This document shows, piece by piece, positions 19,804-28,300 of a DNA stretch of 64,000 bases (within the stretch, counting starts at the first letter, position 1; each line of letters opens with the position of its first letter). The notes below the pieces were generated by a model that did not search any database, was not told the origin of the DNA, and was given only the letters and a program-made list of their open reading frames with translations. The stretch spans positions 10,770-74,769 of the forward strand of contig NZ_JOEM01000028.1 of NCBI RefSeq assembly GCF_000718135.1, given 5' to 3'. The translations under genes were made by a program, and so were the position numbers. The stretch is from Streptomyces cyaneofuscatus. GTDB lineage: Bacteria; Actinomycetota; Actinomycetes; Streptomycetales; Streptomycetaceae.

Positions 19804-21285
19804 TCAGCCGCCGAGCAGTGGCTCCGCGGCCCGGTCCAGTACCGAGGTGACCCGCTGCCAGGTCTCCAGATCCCGCTCCACGGCGTCGAGTTGACTGCCC
19901 GTATCACCGGCGTCCCAGGAGGTCGCCAGGGCCACCGGGTCCCCGCCGCCCGCAGCCGACGCGGCGAGCGCGGCCGCGCCCAGGGCGACCAGCTCGCCGC
20001 CCGCCGGGATGACGACCGGGCGGCCGGAGAGCCGGCGCACCGTCTCCACCCAGCTCCGCCCCTGCGCGCCGCCGCCGATCAGCCGCAGCGGGCGGGCGGC
20101 GACCTCGGGGGCGTCCGGGTCCAGGCCGCAGGCCCGTAGCAGCGTGTCCAGGGCACGCAGGACGGTGACGGCCGCGCCCTCGTAGGCGGCGCCGAGGAGT
20201 TGCTGCGGGGTGGTGTCGTGGCGCAGACCGGTGAGGAGCCCGGACGCGGTGGGCAGGTCGGGGGTGCGCTCGCCGTCGAGGTACGGGAGCAGTACGGCTT
20301 CGCCGCCGGGGGCCGTGTCCTCGCGGTGCAGGCCGAGGAGGGAGGCGACCTTGTCCACGGCGAGCGTGCAGTTGAGGGTGCAGGCCAGCGGGAGGTACGT
20401 ACCGTCGGCGGCGGCGAACCCGGAGAGCGCCGGGGCGGTGGAGCGCGTACGGGAGGCGGCGAAGACCACGCCCGAGGTGCCGAGGGAGAGGACCGGGTGG
20501 TCCAGCAGCCCGGCGCCGCCGAGCCCGAGGCCCACGGCCGCGCTCATGTTGTCGCCGGTCCCCGCCGCGACCGCGATCCCGGCGGGCAGCCCCAGCGCCT
20601 CGGCCGCCGCGTCGGTGAGCGACCCGATGCGGGTGGCCCCGGTGGGGGCGACCTCGGGGAGGAGCGCCGGGTCCAGGCCGAGGAGGCCCAGCAGTTCGGG
20701 GTCGTAGGCGCTTGTCGCGGTGGCGTACCAGCCGGTGCCGGAGGCGTCCCCGGGGTCGGTCGCCGCCACCCCCGCGAGGCGCTCGGTGAGGAAGTCGTGC
20801 GGCAGCCGCACGCCCGCGGCTCCCTTCGCCGCGTCCGGGTCGTTCTCCCGCAGCCACTGCCACTTGGAGGCGGTGATCGAGGCGACCGGTACGGAACCGG
20901 TCCGCGCGGTCCACGCGTCCGGCCCGCCGAGCTCGGCGGTAAGGGCGGCGGCCTGCGGGGCGGACCGGGTGTCGTTCCACAGCAGCGCCGGCCGCAGCGG
21001 ACGCCCCGAGCGGTCGAGCACGACGAGCCCGTGCTGCTGCCCGGCCACCGCGATTCCGGTCACCGAGCGGGCGGGAAGCCCGGACTCCTTCAGCCCGGCC
21101 GTCACCGCGTCGCCCAGCGCCCGCCACCAGACCTCCGGGTCGCTCTCCCGGGCGCCGGACTCCCCGGTGACGACGTGCGGGGCGCGTCCCACCGCGAGCT
21201 GCTCGCCGGTCGCGGCGTCGATCACGGCGGCCTTGGTGGACTGGGTGGAGCTGTCCACGCCGATGACGACGGTACGTGACGACAT
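19804..21285 (-). CDS. xylB: Xylulokinase
   Basis: A 493-residue FGGY-family sugar kinase that phosphorylates D-xylulose at C5 using ATP, giving the pentose phosphate pathway intermediate. The N-terminal phosphate-binding strand IGVDSSTQSTKA, the substrate segment AVAGQQHGLV (about 79-88) and the catalytic base Asp245 in GTGDNMSAA are present. The C-terminal ATP-binding region includes RLIGGGAQGRSW. Length is normal for the family. It is divergent from xylA across 217 bases, with a ROK repressor just beyond xylA, so the three form a compact xylose regulon. Confidence 0.93.
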   Translation of the reverse strand: MSSRTVVIGVDSSTQSTKAAVIDAATGEQLAVGRAPHVVTGESGARESDPEVWWRALGDAVTAGLKESGLPARSVTGIAVAGQQHGLVVLDRSGRPLRPALLWNDTRSAPQAAALTAELGGPDAWTARTGSVPVASITASKWQWLRENDPDAAKGAAGVRLPHDFLTERLAGVAATDPGDASGTGWYATATSAYDPELLGLLGLDPALLPEVAPTGATRIGSLTDAAAEALGLPAGIAVAAGTGDNMSAAVGLGLGGAGLLDHPVLSLGTSGVVFAASRTRSTAPALSGFAAADGTYLPLACTLNCTLAVDKVASLLGLHREDTAPGGEAVLLPYLDGERTPDLPTASGLLTGLRHDTTPQQLLGAAYEGAAVTVLRALDTLLRACGLDPDAPEVAARPLRLIGGGAQGRSWVETVRRLSGRPVVIPAGGELVALGAAALAASAAGGGDPVALATSWDAGDTGSQLDAVERDLETWQRVTSVLDRAAEPLLGG

Positions 21286-21502
21286 GGGCGGCCTCTTTCA
21301 CAGTGCGGATGCGCCGATTCGGTTCTGCCGCGAACAAATTACGTGATCCGCGGCCCGGCGAACAGGCCTCCCGCCGACTCGCCACGGACCAGGGGGTTAC
21401 GCCGGACGAGTACCGTGTGCATGATTAGTCATGACACTGAACAAATAGGGGTTCGAGGCTTCCGGCCCAGCCCCGACGGCAGGCGAAGGCGGTCGGACGA
21501 CG
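21286..21502. promoter_or_regulatory. xylB-xylA divergent control region with repeated GAACAAAT sites
   Basis: The shared 217-base region contains the octamer GAACAAAT twice, at 21332-21339 and 21439-21446, in an AT-richer setting than the flanks. The first is preceded by GTTC six bases upstream, giving a partial dyad. A separate dyad CATGA-TTAG-TCATG lies at 21420-21433. Known XylR (ROK) operators in other bacteria contain AACAAA-type half-sites, so these are good candidates for binding by the local ROK repressor. This is inference from sequence pattern. Confidence 0.5.
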
Positions 21503-22669
21503 ATGACGGAACGCTTCACCCCCACCCCCGAGGACAAGTTCAGCTTCGGCCTGTGGACCGTGGGCTGGCAGGGCCGGGACCCCTTCGGCGACGCCACCCG
21601 CGCGGCCATCGACCCCGTCGAGTCCGTCCAGCAGCTCGCCGAGCTCGGCGCCTGGGGCGTGACCTTCCACGACGACGACCTGATCCCCTTCGGCGCGCCG
21701 GAGACCGAGCGCGAGGCGGTCGTCAAGCGGTTCCGCCAGGCCGTCGACGCGAGCGGCCTCGTCGTGCCCATGGTGACCACGAACCTCTTCACCCACCCGG
21801 TCTTCAAGGACGGCGGGTTCACCGCCAACGACCGCGACGTACGCCGTTACGCACTCCGCAAGACCCTGCGCAACATCGACCTCGCCGTCGAGCTCGGCGC
21901 CACCACCTTCGTCGCCTGGGGCGGCCGCGAGGGCGCGGAGTCCGGCGGGGCCAAGGATGTGCGGCTCGCCCTGCACCGGATGAAGGAGGCCTTCGACCTG
22001 CTCGGCGAGTACGTCATCGAGCAGGGGTACGACCTCCGCTTCGCCATCGAGCCCAAGCCGAACGAGCCGCGCGGCGACATCCTGCTGCCCACCATCGGCC
22101 ACGCCCTCGCCTTCATCGAGCGCCTGGAGCGCCCCGAGCTGGTCGGCGTCAACCCCGAGACCGGGCACGAGCAGATGGCCGGGCTCAACTTCCCGCACGG
22201 CATCGCCCAGGCCATGTGGGCCGACAAGCTCTTCCACATCGACCTCAACGGCCAGTCCGGCATCAAGTACGACCAGGACCTCCGCTTCGGCGCGGGCGAC
22301 CTGCGCCAGGCGTTCTGGCTCGTCGACCTGCTGGAGAGCGGCTACGAGGGCCCGCGCCACTTCGATTTCAAGCCCCCGCGCACCGAGGACTACGACGGCG
22401 TCTGGGCCTCGGCGGCCGGGTGCATGCGCAACTACCTGATCCTCAAGGAGCGGGCGGCCGCCTTCCGCGCCGACCCCGAGGTCCGGGCCGCGCTGCGCGC
22501 CTCCCGCCTGGACGAACTGGCCCGCCCCACCGCCGGGGACGGCCTGGCGGCCCTGCTCGCCGACCGCACGGCGTACGAGGAGTTCGACGTGGACGCGGCA
22601 GCGGAACGCGGCATGGCCTTCGAGGCCCTGGACCAGCTGGCCATGGACCACCTGCTCGCGGTGCGCTGA
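21503..22669 (+). CDS. xylA: Xylose isomerase
   Basis: A 388-residue metal-dependent isomerase that converts D-xylose to D-xylulose (and glucose to fructose), with the length and N-terminus of the short actinobacterial class. The [15 protein letters not shown] start, the catalytic histidine region WGVTFHDDD (His56), the [11 protein letters not shown] metal-site segment and NPETGHEQ are all visible, as is LFHIDLNGQ and [10 protein letters not shown]. It is divergent from xylB and followed by a hairpin shared with the convergent repressor gene. Confidence 0.96.
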   Translation: MTERFTPTPEDKFSFGLWTVGWQGRDPFGDATRAAIDPVESVQQLAELGAWGVTFHDDDLIPFGAPETEREAVVKRFRQAVDASGLVVPMVTTNLFTHPVFKDGGFTANDRDVRRYALRKTLRNIDLAVELGATTFVAWGGREGAESGGAKDVRLALHRMKEAFDLLGEYVIEQGYDLRFAIEPKPNEPRGDILLPTIGHALAFIERLERPELVGVNPETGHEQMAGLNFPHGIAQAMWADKLFHIDLNGQSGIKYDQDLRFGAGDLRQAFWLVDLLESGYEGPRHFDFKPPRTEDYDGVWASAAGCMRNYLILKERAAAFRADPEVRAALRASRLDELARPTAGDGLAALLADRTAYEEFDVDAAAERGMAFEALDQLAMDHLLAVR

Positions 22670-22675
22670 CGGCAA

Positions 22676-22702
22676 GGGTGAGCCGGGGCCCCCGGCTCAC
22701 CC
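22676..22702. terminator. Bidirectional terminator between xylA and the ROK regulator
   Basis: Arms GGGTGAGCCGGGG and CCCCGGCTCACCC are perfectly complementary over 13 bases with one base between them, so the folded form has about an 11-bp stem and a small loop. It lies just after the xylA stop and overlaps the last bases of the convergent regulator gene. Confidence 0.7.
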
Positions 22703-23950
22703 GCCCGACGGCTCCGCGTACGCCACCGGGTCGTCCAGCACGTCCTGCACCACCAGCGCCGCCGCGCCCCGCGCCGCGTCCCCCGCCACCGACGACGCGC
22801 GGAGCCGGCCGCTGCCCGGGGACCAGAGGCCCGACACCACCCTGCCGGTCAGCTCCTCGTCGGCCGGGGGCGACAGCCACGGCATCAGGCCCCGGTAGAT
22901 CCCGCCGAGCACCACCGCGTCCGGGTCGACCAGGTTCACCGCACCCGACACCACCCGGCCCAGCATCCGCCCCGCCTCGGCGACCGCCGCCACCGCCCGC
23001 TCGTCCCCGGCCCGCGCGCGCCGCTCCAGCTCCAGCACGCCGGAGCCGCCCCCGGCCCCCGGCCCGTCGACCCCGGCCGCCCGCAGCAGCGCCGTCTGTC
23101 CGGCGTACTGCTCCAGGCAGCCCCGCGAGCCGCACCGGCACTCCGGCCCGTCCGGGTCCACCACCACATGCCCGATCTCCCCGGCGAACCCGTGCGCCCC
23201 GCGCAGCAGTTCACCGTTCAGCACCAGCGCGCCGCCGACCCCGATCTCCCCGGTCAGATACAGGAAGCTGTGGACGTCACCGAGGCCGCCGAACCACAGC
23301 TCGGCCAGCGCCGCGAGATTGGCCTCGTTCTCCGAGGCGACCGGCAGCACCGGGCGGCCGGGGCGCAGCGCGGTGAGCGCGTCGCCGAACAGGTCCTGCG
23401 CCGGGACCTCGTTCCAGCCGAGGTTGGGGGCCTGGCGTACCGCGCCGCCGGAGACCAGACCGGGCAGCGCCAGCGCGGCGCCCACCGGGCGGAGCTCCTG
23501 CTCGCGCGCCGAGTCCAGGGCCCGCGCGGCGATCGCGGCCGCGCGGGCGAGGACCTCCTCGGCGGGTGCGCCCCGGTTGTCGAGGTGTTCGGTCTGCCGG
23601 ACCCGGCCGGTGCCCGCGAGGTCGACGACGCAGACCGAGACGTAATCGATGTTGATCTCCACACCGAGCCCGGCGGGACCGGTGCGGGCCACCTTGAGCG
23701 CGGTGCCGGGGCGCCCGGCCTGCCCGCTGAACGTCTTGCCCGACTCGGTGAGGAACCCGTTGTCCATCAGCTGCTCGACGAGCGAGGAGACCGCGGCCCG
23801 GGTGAGGCCGACCCGCGCGGCGACGCCGGCGCGGGTCGCCTCACCGCTCTCGCCCTCGTCCCGCACGGCGCGCAGTACCAGGCTCAGATTGTGCCGTCGC
23901 ACGGTGTCCTTGTCGGCCTTGGGCCCCAGCGGAGTGAGGATGCTCTTCAT
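22697..23950 (-). CDS. ROK-family transcriptional repressor, probable XylR
   Basis: A 417-residue regulator. The N-terminal winged-helix DNA-binding domain (about 15-75) includes GVAARVGLTRAAVSSLVEQL. The ROK sugar-kinase-like domain follows, with GLGVEINIDYVSVCVVD, a GEIGVGGALVLNGELL segment and the zinc-site motif CRCGSRGCLEQY (C-x-C-G-x-x-G-C). The ATG at 23950 gives the usual MKS... start; longer frames upstream look unconserved. Its position beside xylA and xylB argues that it binds their control region and is released by xylose. The divergent or shared promoter region of xylAB is the expected target. Confidence 0.9.
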   Translation of the reverse strand: MKSILTPLGPKADKDTVRRHNLSLVLRAVRDEGESGEATRAGVAARVGLTRAAVSSLVEQLMDNGFLTESGKTFSGQAGRPGTALKVARTGPAGLGVEINIDYVSVCVVDLAGTGRVRQTEHLDNRGAPAEEVLARAAAIAARALDSAREQELRPVGAALALPGLVSGGAVRQAPNLGWNEVPAQDLFGDALTALRPGRPVLPVASENEANLAALAELWFGGLGDVHSFLYLTGEIGVGGALVLNGELLRGAHGFAGEIGHVVVDPDGPECRCGSRGCLEQYAGQTALLRAAGVDGPGAGGGSGVLELERRARAGDERAVAAVAEAGRMLGRVVSGAVNLVDPDAVVLGGIYRGLMPWLSPPADEELTGRVVSGLWSPGSGRLRASSVAGDAARGAAALVVQDVLDDPVAYAEPSGG

Positions 23951-24002
23951 ATCGTCGCCGAGCCTATGCGATCGCGGACACGGCGGGCAGCGCGGCGGAC
24001 AC

Positions 24003-24033
24003 GGCCCCCCTCCGCGACGTGCGGAAGGGGGCC
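24003..24033 (-). terminator. Terminator hairpin of the DUF3105-DUF305 operon
   Basis: Arms GGCCCCCCTCCGC and GCGGAAGGGGGCC pair at 12 of 13 positions around the loop GACGT. It lies immediately 3' of the DUF305 gene and before the ROK gene start, so it ends transcription from the upstream operon. Confidence 0.7.
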
Positions 24034-24046
24034 GGTCCACAGGGTG

Positions 24047-24703
24047 TCAGGGCTTCGCGCCCCGGGCCTTCAGCATGTCCGCCATCAGCCCGATCTCGGA
24101 CTGCTGGCCGCTGACCATGCCCTGCGCCAGATTCCGGATGACGTCCGTCCCCGCCGCCTCGGCCCCGGCCCGCGCCATGTCCACGCCGGCGCGGTGGTGC
24201 GCGGTCATCAGCCGCAGGAACAGCACCTCGGCCGCCTTGCCCTCGGCCGCCTGTAGCGCCTCCAGTTCGGCGTCGGTGGCCATGCCCGGCATCAGCGAAC
24301 CGTCCCCGGTCGGCTTGACGGTGTGACCCATCCACGCCATCGGCGGCTTCGCCGAACTCTTGGGCAGGCCCCACATCTCCAGCCAGCCCAGCATCATGCC
24401 GCGCTGGTTGGCCTGGGTGTTGATGATGTCGTACGCCAGCCGCCGCACGTCCTCGTCATCGGTGCGGTCCCGCACGATGAACGACATCTCCACCGCCTGC
24501 TGATGGTGGATCGCCATGTCCCGGGCGAAGCCCGCGTCCGCCGACTCCTCCGCCGGAGCGGACAGCGCCGCCTTCGCGGACGGGGACGCCGCGGACGGCC
24601 GGACCACCATCAGCGCCACCAGACCCACCGCGAGCAGCAGCACGGCGGTGCCCGCGAGCACCATCCGCCGGGTGGAGGAGAACGGTCCCGTCGCGGAGGT
24701 CAC
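24047..24703 (-). CDS. DUF305 domain protein, membrane-anchored
   Basis: A 218-residue protein with one N-terminal membrane helix (LAGTAVLLLAVGLVALMVV) and an extracytoplasmic DUF305 domain. The family's duplicated four-helix pattern shows as FARDMAIHHQQAVEMS and LRLMTAHHRAGVDMA, each with the D/T-x-x-HH core, plus GQQSEIGLMADML near the C-terminus. DUF305 proteins have a ferritin-like fold and often occur with copper or metal handling genes, but no reaction is established. The GTG start overlaps the stop of the DUF3105 gene by 4 bases, so the two are translationally coupled. Confidence 0.9.
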   Translation of the reverse strand: MTSATGPFSSTRRMVLAGTAVLLLAVGLVALMVVRPSAASPSAKAALSAPAEESADAGFARDMAIHHQQAVEMSFIVRDRTDDEDVRRLAYDIINTQANQRGMMLGWLEMWGLPKSSAKPPMAWMGHTVKPTGDGSLMPGMATDAELEALQAAEGKAAEVLFLRLMTAHHRAGVDMARAGAEAAGTDVIRNLAQGMVSGQQSEIGLMADMLKARGAKP

Positions 24704-25350
24704 TTGTCGAGTCCGCCGGTGCAGGCGGCACCCGGCTCAGGGGTCTGCGGGCCCTGCACGTACTTGGAGAAGAACTGCCCGACACGGGAGTCGGAGGCGT
24801 CCTTGACCGTCACCTGCTTGCCCCACGCGCTGAGCATGAGGGGTTCCTTCTGGTCCTTGACCGGGCTGATGAAGGTGTACGGGGTGGACTTGACCTTGTC
24901 CGTGAGCGCCTTGACGTCCGCCTCCGGGGCCTTGTCGTTGTACGTGACCCAGACGGCGCCGTGCTCCAGGGAGTGGACGGCGTTCTCCTTCGGTATCTCG
25001 GCGGTGTAGACGTCCGCGTTGCAGTTCATCCAGACCTGGTTGTGGTCGCCGCCGACGGGCGGGTTCATCGGGTAGTCGACCTTGGTCGCCACGTGCTCCC
25101 GGCCCAGGTCGTCCCAGCTGCGCTCACCGGTGACGGGGGAGGCCTTGGCCTGCTCCTCCTTCTTCTCCTTCTCGTTCGCCTGGTACACCAGGTAGCCGCC
25201 TCCGGCGACCAGCGCGAGGACCACGGCGACCGACGCGCCGATGGTGATGAGGCGGCCCCGGCGCTCACGGGCGCGCTCCTGGCGGCGGGCCTCCTCCAGC
25301 TTGGCGCGGCGGGCGTTGGCGGGGGAGTTCTGGTTCTTGGCGGCAGCCAT
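24700..25350 (-). CDS. DUF3105 family membrane-anchored protein
   Basis: A 216-residue protein. A long basic, Arg/Glu-rich cytoplasmic helix (about 10-38) precedes a single membrane segment (LITIGASVAVVLALVAGGGYLVY), so most of it is outside. The extracytoplasmic domain has the DUF3105 hallmarks: YPMNPPVGGDHNQVWMNCN, SLEHGAVWVTY and a late conserved Trp-Gly. The ATG at 25350, preceded by GAGGA, is preferred over an upstream frame extension. It is coupled to the downstream DUF305 gene. The conserved His and Cys residues suggest metal binding, unproven. Confidence 0.88.
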   Translation of the reverse strand: MAAAKNQNSPANARRAKLEEARRQERARERRGRLITIGASVAVVLALVAGGGYLVYQANEKEKKEEQAKASPVTGERSWDDLGREHVATKVDYPMNPPVGGDHNQVWMNCNADVYTAEIPKENAVHSLEHGAVWVTYNDKAPEADVKALTDKVKSTPYTFISPVKDQKEPLMLSAWGKQVTVKDASDSRVGQFFSKYVQGPQTPEPGAACTGGLDK

Positions 25351-25479
25351 GGAAGGTCCTCGTCGTTCAGCGGATGCGGGGATGCAGACGGTCGTGCAGG
25401 AAAGCAAGGCGAAACAGGGCACGCGGGCAGCCGCTCCCGGGCTCCGGCACGAAGCGCGGAGCGGGAAGCGGGCCCGGCT

Positions 25480-25914
25480 CTAGATCCGTTGGACCTGAAG
25501 ACGCAGCTGATCGACGGAGTGGGCACCGTCGTGGGAGGGCCCCCGGATCGCGGCCGCCCCGCACAGCGGGGCGACGGGCACGAAGGCCACGGGGGAGGGG
25601 AGGGCCACGGGCGCGGTCGACACCGGGAGCACGATGGCCGCCGAGTGGGTCGAGCTGCCGTGGCACGAGGTCCCGAGCCCCCGGTCGGCGGGGGCGGCCA
25701 GGACGACCGGCTCGACGGCCAGGTCGGGAACCGGCGTCAGCGTCCGTACGGGGGCCGGGCCAGGAGCCTCCATCGCCACCGGCACGGCAGCGGCGGCCGG
25801 GGTGGTGACCGAGCAGCAGAAGAGCAGGGACAGCAGGGCCAACGCCCAGCCCAGCGAGGCGGGCAGGCCTGCGCGGCATTGCTGCCGGTCGGTCCGAGCG
25901 CTCACCCTGGTCAT
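25480..25914 (-). CDS. Small exported protein of unknown function
   Basis: A 144-residue protein with a signal-like hydrophobic segment (LGWALALLSLLFCCSVTTPAAAA) ending near residue 45. The remainder is rich in Ala, Pro and Val, with a GTSCHGSSTH segment. No family is recognised. It lies 129 bases upstream of the DUF3105 gene on the same strand, so it may be part of that transcript. The ribosome binding site is weak, and G+C at third positions is high as expected for a real gene, but confidence in the exact start is low. Confidence 0.55.
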   Translation of the reverse strand: MTRVSARTDRQQCRAGLPASLGWALALLSLLFCCSVTTPAAAAVPVAMEAPGPAPVRTLTPVPDLAVEPVVLAAPADRGLGTSCHGSSTHSAAIVLPVSTAPVALPSPVAFVPVAPLCGAAAIRGPSHDGAHSVDQLRLQVQRI

Positions 25915-26020
25915 GGCCCGTCATCGTAGTAGGTGCATGAAGATTCAAAGAATATGGGTCACCGATTCCGCGGGACAGTGTGCCGGACGGCCGGGCGGCG
26001 CGACAGGGGGCAAATCTTTT

Positions 26021-26037
26021 ACAGGTGTAATACCTGT
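26021..26037. promoter_or_regulatory. Palindromic operator upstream of the FUSC-MarR operon
   Basis: ACAGGT-GTAAT-ACCTGT is a perfect 6-bp inverted repeat with a 5-base spacer; it extends to 8 of 9 matches with the flanking TTT and TAA. It ends 12 bases before the GTG start of the transporter gene, in a locally AT-rich stretch that probably also contains the promoter. The operon's second gene encodes a MarR repressor, and MarR sites are usually dyads of this size, so autoregulation is likely. Confidence 0.65.
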
Positions 26038-26049
26038 TAACGTATATGG

Positions 26050-27768
26050 GTGAGTGATACACCTGGTGACCCGTCCCCCCGGATCCGGCAGCCGTTCGCC
26101 CGCCGCCTCCCCCTCGCCGCCCCGCTGCGTCTCAACCGTCCCTCGGACACCTGGTTCAAGCCCGCGCTGAGCGTCGTCGCCGCCTCCGCCGTACCGCATC
26201 TGACGCTCCTGGCCCTCGGCCGGCTGGACCTCGTGATGTACACGATGGCCGGTTCGCTCTGCGCGCTGTACGGCCACGGCCTGCCGTACGCCCGGCGGGC
26301 CCGGACCGTGGCGGGCGTCGTGCTCTCCATGACCGCCGGGCTCGCGGCCGCCCTGGTCACCGCCTCGCTCACGCACTCCACCGCCGTGCTCGTCGCGGTG
26401 GGCGCGCTCCTCGCCGCCACGCAGAAGGCGGCGTGCGATGCGGTCCGGATCGGCCCGCCCGGCCATGTGATCCTCACCTTCGTCAGCTCCGCCGCGCTGT
26501 TCGCCCCGCAGCGCCTCGGCCAGGTCCCGGCCCACCTCGCGCTGACCCTGGGCGCGGGTGCGGTTGCCTGGCTCGTCTGTGTGGGGCCCGCGCTGATCCG
26601 CCGTGAGGGGCCCGAGCGCCGGGCCGTCGCCCGCGCCCTCGAAGCCGCCGCCGACCGCGTGGCCGAACCCGGGCCCCGTACGCGCCACACCGCGGCCGCC
26701 GCCGTGCACGGCGCCTGGCAGTGCCTGCTCGCCTCCGGCCGGCCCACCCCCGTACGGCGCTCCCTGGAACGACTCGTGGTGCACGCCGAGACGGCCCTCT
26801 CGGACCCGGACCGGCTGCGCGCCTGGGCCGCCCTGACCCGCGCCCGGGGGCCCGTCCCCGAACCACCGCCCGCACCCGGCACGGCCGCCGAGCTGTACGG
26901 GATCGGCGCTGAGCGGGCATCGCTGCGCGCCTCAAGTGGTCGCCGCGCCGCCCGCCGCACGCTGCTGCGCAGCCTCGGCCCCGGATCGCACCTGCTGCCC
27001 GTGGCCGTCCGTACGCTGATCGGCTGTGCGCTCGCCGGCTACCTCTGCGCCGCCCTCGGTGTCGGCCGCCCCTACTGGGCCATCGTCACCGCCGCCTCCC
27101 TCTACCAGGCCAACACCACCCTCACCTGGAACCGGACCCTCCAGCGCACCCTCGGCAACCTCCTCGGTGTCCTGGTCTTCGCCGCCGTCCTGCCGCTCTC
27201 CCGCACCGGCCCGCTCGCGCTCGTCCTGTGCTGCCTCCTCTTCAGCTTCGCCGCCGAGGCCCTGATCACCCGGAACTACTGGCTCGGCTCCGTCGCCGTC
27301 ACCCCGATGGCCCTCCTGGTCCTGGAGTTCGGCGGTACCCACCCGGCCGGGGAGCTGGTCGGCGACCGGGTCCTGGACACCGTCCTCGGCGCGCTCGCCG
27401 GGTTCCTCGCGGCGGCGCTCGTCACCAACCGGAGGGCGGCGGGCCGCGTCGAGCGCGCCCTCGAAGCCGCCGCACAGGCCCGGACCGATGCCGAGAGGGC
27501 GTACGCGGACCGGGACCGCACCGGCCCCGCCGGGCTCGACCGGGCGCGCCGCGCGCTGACCGCGCGCCTCGTCGAACTGCGCGAGGCCGCCGACATCGCG
27601 GCGGGGGAGTGGTGGCAGCGCGCCCTGCCCGAGCAGGAGCTTCTCGCGGCCGAGCGGGCCGGACACCGTACGCTCGCCGCGACAGCACAACGGCTGGGCC
27701 CGCCGGTCCGCGCCCCGGAGACGCGGCGCGGCGCGGTGGCCCCTGCCCCGGCGAACGGAGCGGCGTGA
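26050..27768 (+). CDS. FUSC-family membrane transporter
   Basis: A 572-residue membrane protein with two clusters of hydrophobic helices, about residues 35-180 and 315-470, separated and followed by hydrophilic helical regions. This is the FUSC/aromatic-acid-exporter layout (YccS/AaeB-like). The characteristic second cluster includes GVGRPYWAIVTAASLYQAN, TLQRTLGNLLGVL and a RNYWLGSVAVTPMALL segment. The GTG start is only 12 bases downstream of the palindromic operator, and there is no clear ribosome binding site, so a very short leader is likely. It overlaps the MarR gene by 4 bases. The exported compound is unknown. Confidence 0.85.
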   Translation: MSDTPGDPSPRIRQPFARRLPLAAPLRLNRPSDTWFKPALSVVAASAVPHLTLLALGRLDLVMYTMAGSLCALYGHGLPYARRARTVAGVVLSMTAGLAAALVTASLTHSTAVLVAVGALLAATQKAACDAVRIGPPGHVILTFVSSAALFAPQRLGQVPAHLALTLGAGAVAWLVCVGPALIRREGPERRAVARALEAAADRVAEPGPRTRHTAAAAVHGAWQCLLASGRPTPVRRSLERLVVHAETALSDPDRLRAWAALTRARGPVPEPPPAPGTAAELYGIGAERASLRASSGRRAARRTLLRSLGPGSHLLPVAVRTLIGCALAGYLCAALGVGRPYWAIVTAASLYQANTTLTWNRTLQRTLGNLLGVLVFAAVLPLSRTGPLALVLCCLLFSFAAEALITRNYWLGSVAVTPMALLVLEFGGTHPAGELVGDRVLDTVLGALAGFLAAALVTNRRAAGRVERALEAAAQARTDAERAYADRDRTGPAGLDRARRALTARLVELREAADIAAGEWWQRALPEQELLAAERAGHRTLAATAQRLGPPVRAPETRRGAVAPAPANGAA

Positions 27769-28271
27769 CCGACGACATCGTGGCCTTGGTGGTGCGGCAG
27801 TGGCAGGCCGTCGATCCCGAGCTCGACACCGGCCCGATGGAGATCATCGGCCGGATCAACCGCTGCGCCGCCCTGCTCCAGCAGGCGGAGGACGCCCCGC
27901 TGCGCTCCGCCGGACTGACCCGCCCCGAGTTCGACCTCCTCGGTGCTGTCCGCCGTACAGCCCGGGAACTCACGCCGGGCGAGCTGGCCCGGGAGACCTT
28001 CTCCTCCGGCGCCGCCGTCACCAAGCGGCTGCGCGCCCTCCAGGAACGCGGCCTGGTGGACCGCCGGGGCGACGAGCGCGACCGGCGGGTCGCCCATGTC
28101 CGCCTCACCGACGAGGGCCGCGCCCTGGTCGACCGGCTGCTGCCCGAGCAGCTCGCGTACGAACGGGCGGTGCTCTCGGGGCTCGACGACGGGAGCCGCG
28201 ATGAACTCGGGTCCCGGCTGGCTGAGTTGCTGGTGCAGCTGGAGGGGCGGATCGGCGGAGCGCGGCGCTGA
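27765..28271 (+). CDS. MarR-family transcriptional regulator
   Basis: A 168-residue regulator starting at a GTG that overlaps the FUSC stop (GTGA). The winged helix-turn-helix is clear: LTPGELARETFSSGAAVTKRL followed by LQERGLVDRRGDERDRRVAHVRLTDEGRAL, where DxRDRR is the wing signature of MarR. Flanking N- and C-terminal helices would form the dimer and ligand pocket. Coupling to an exporter gene and a palindrome just upstream suggest it represses the operon until an aromatic or toxic ligand binds. Confidence 0.92.
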   Translation: MTDDIVALVVRQWQAVDPELDTGPMEIIGRINRCAALLQQAEDAPLRSAGLTRPEFDLLGAVRRTARELTPGELARETFSSGAAVTKRLRALQERGLVDRRGDERDRRVAHVRLTDEGRALVDRLLPEQLAYERAVLSGLDDGSRDELGSRLAELLVQLEGRIGGARR

Positions 28272-28300
28272 GGGCCGCGTACGCCCCTGGTCGCGCCGGG

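Noticed and set aside
25945..26960. Minus-strand frames over the FUSC gene
   Set aside because: Antisense shadows with Arg/Gly-rich composition; the plus strand has membrane helices.
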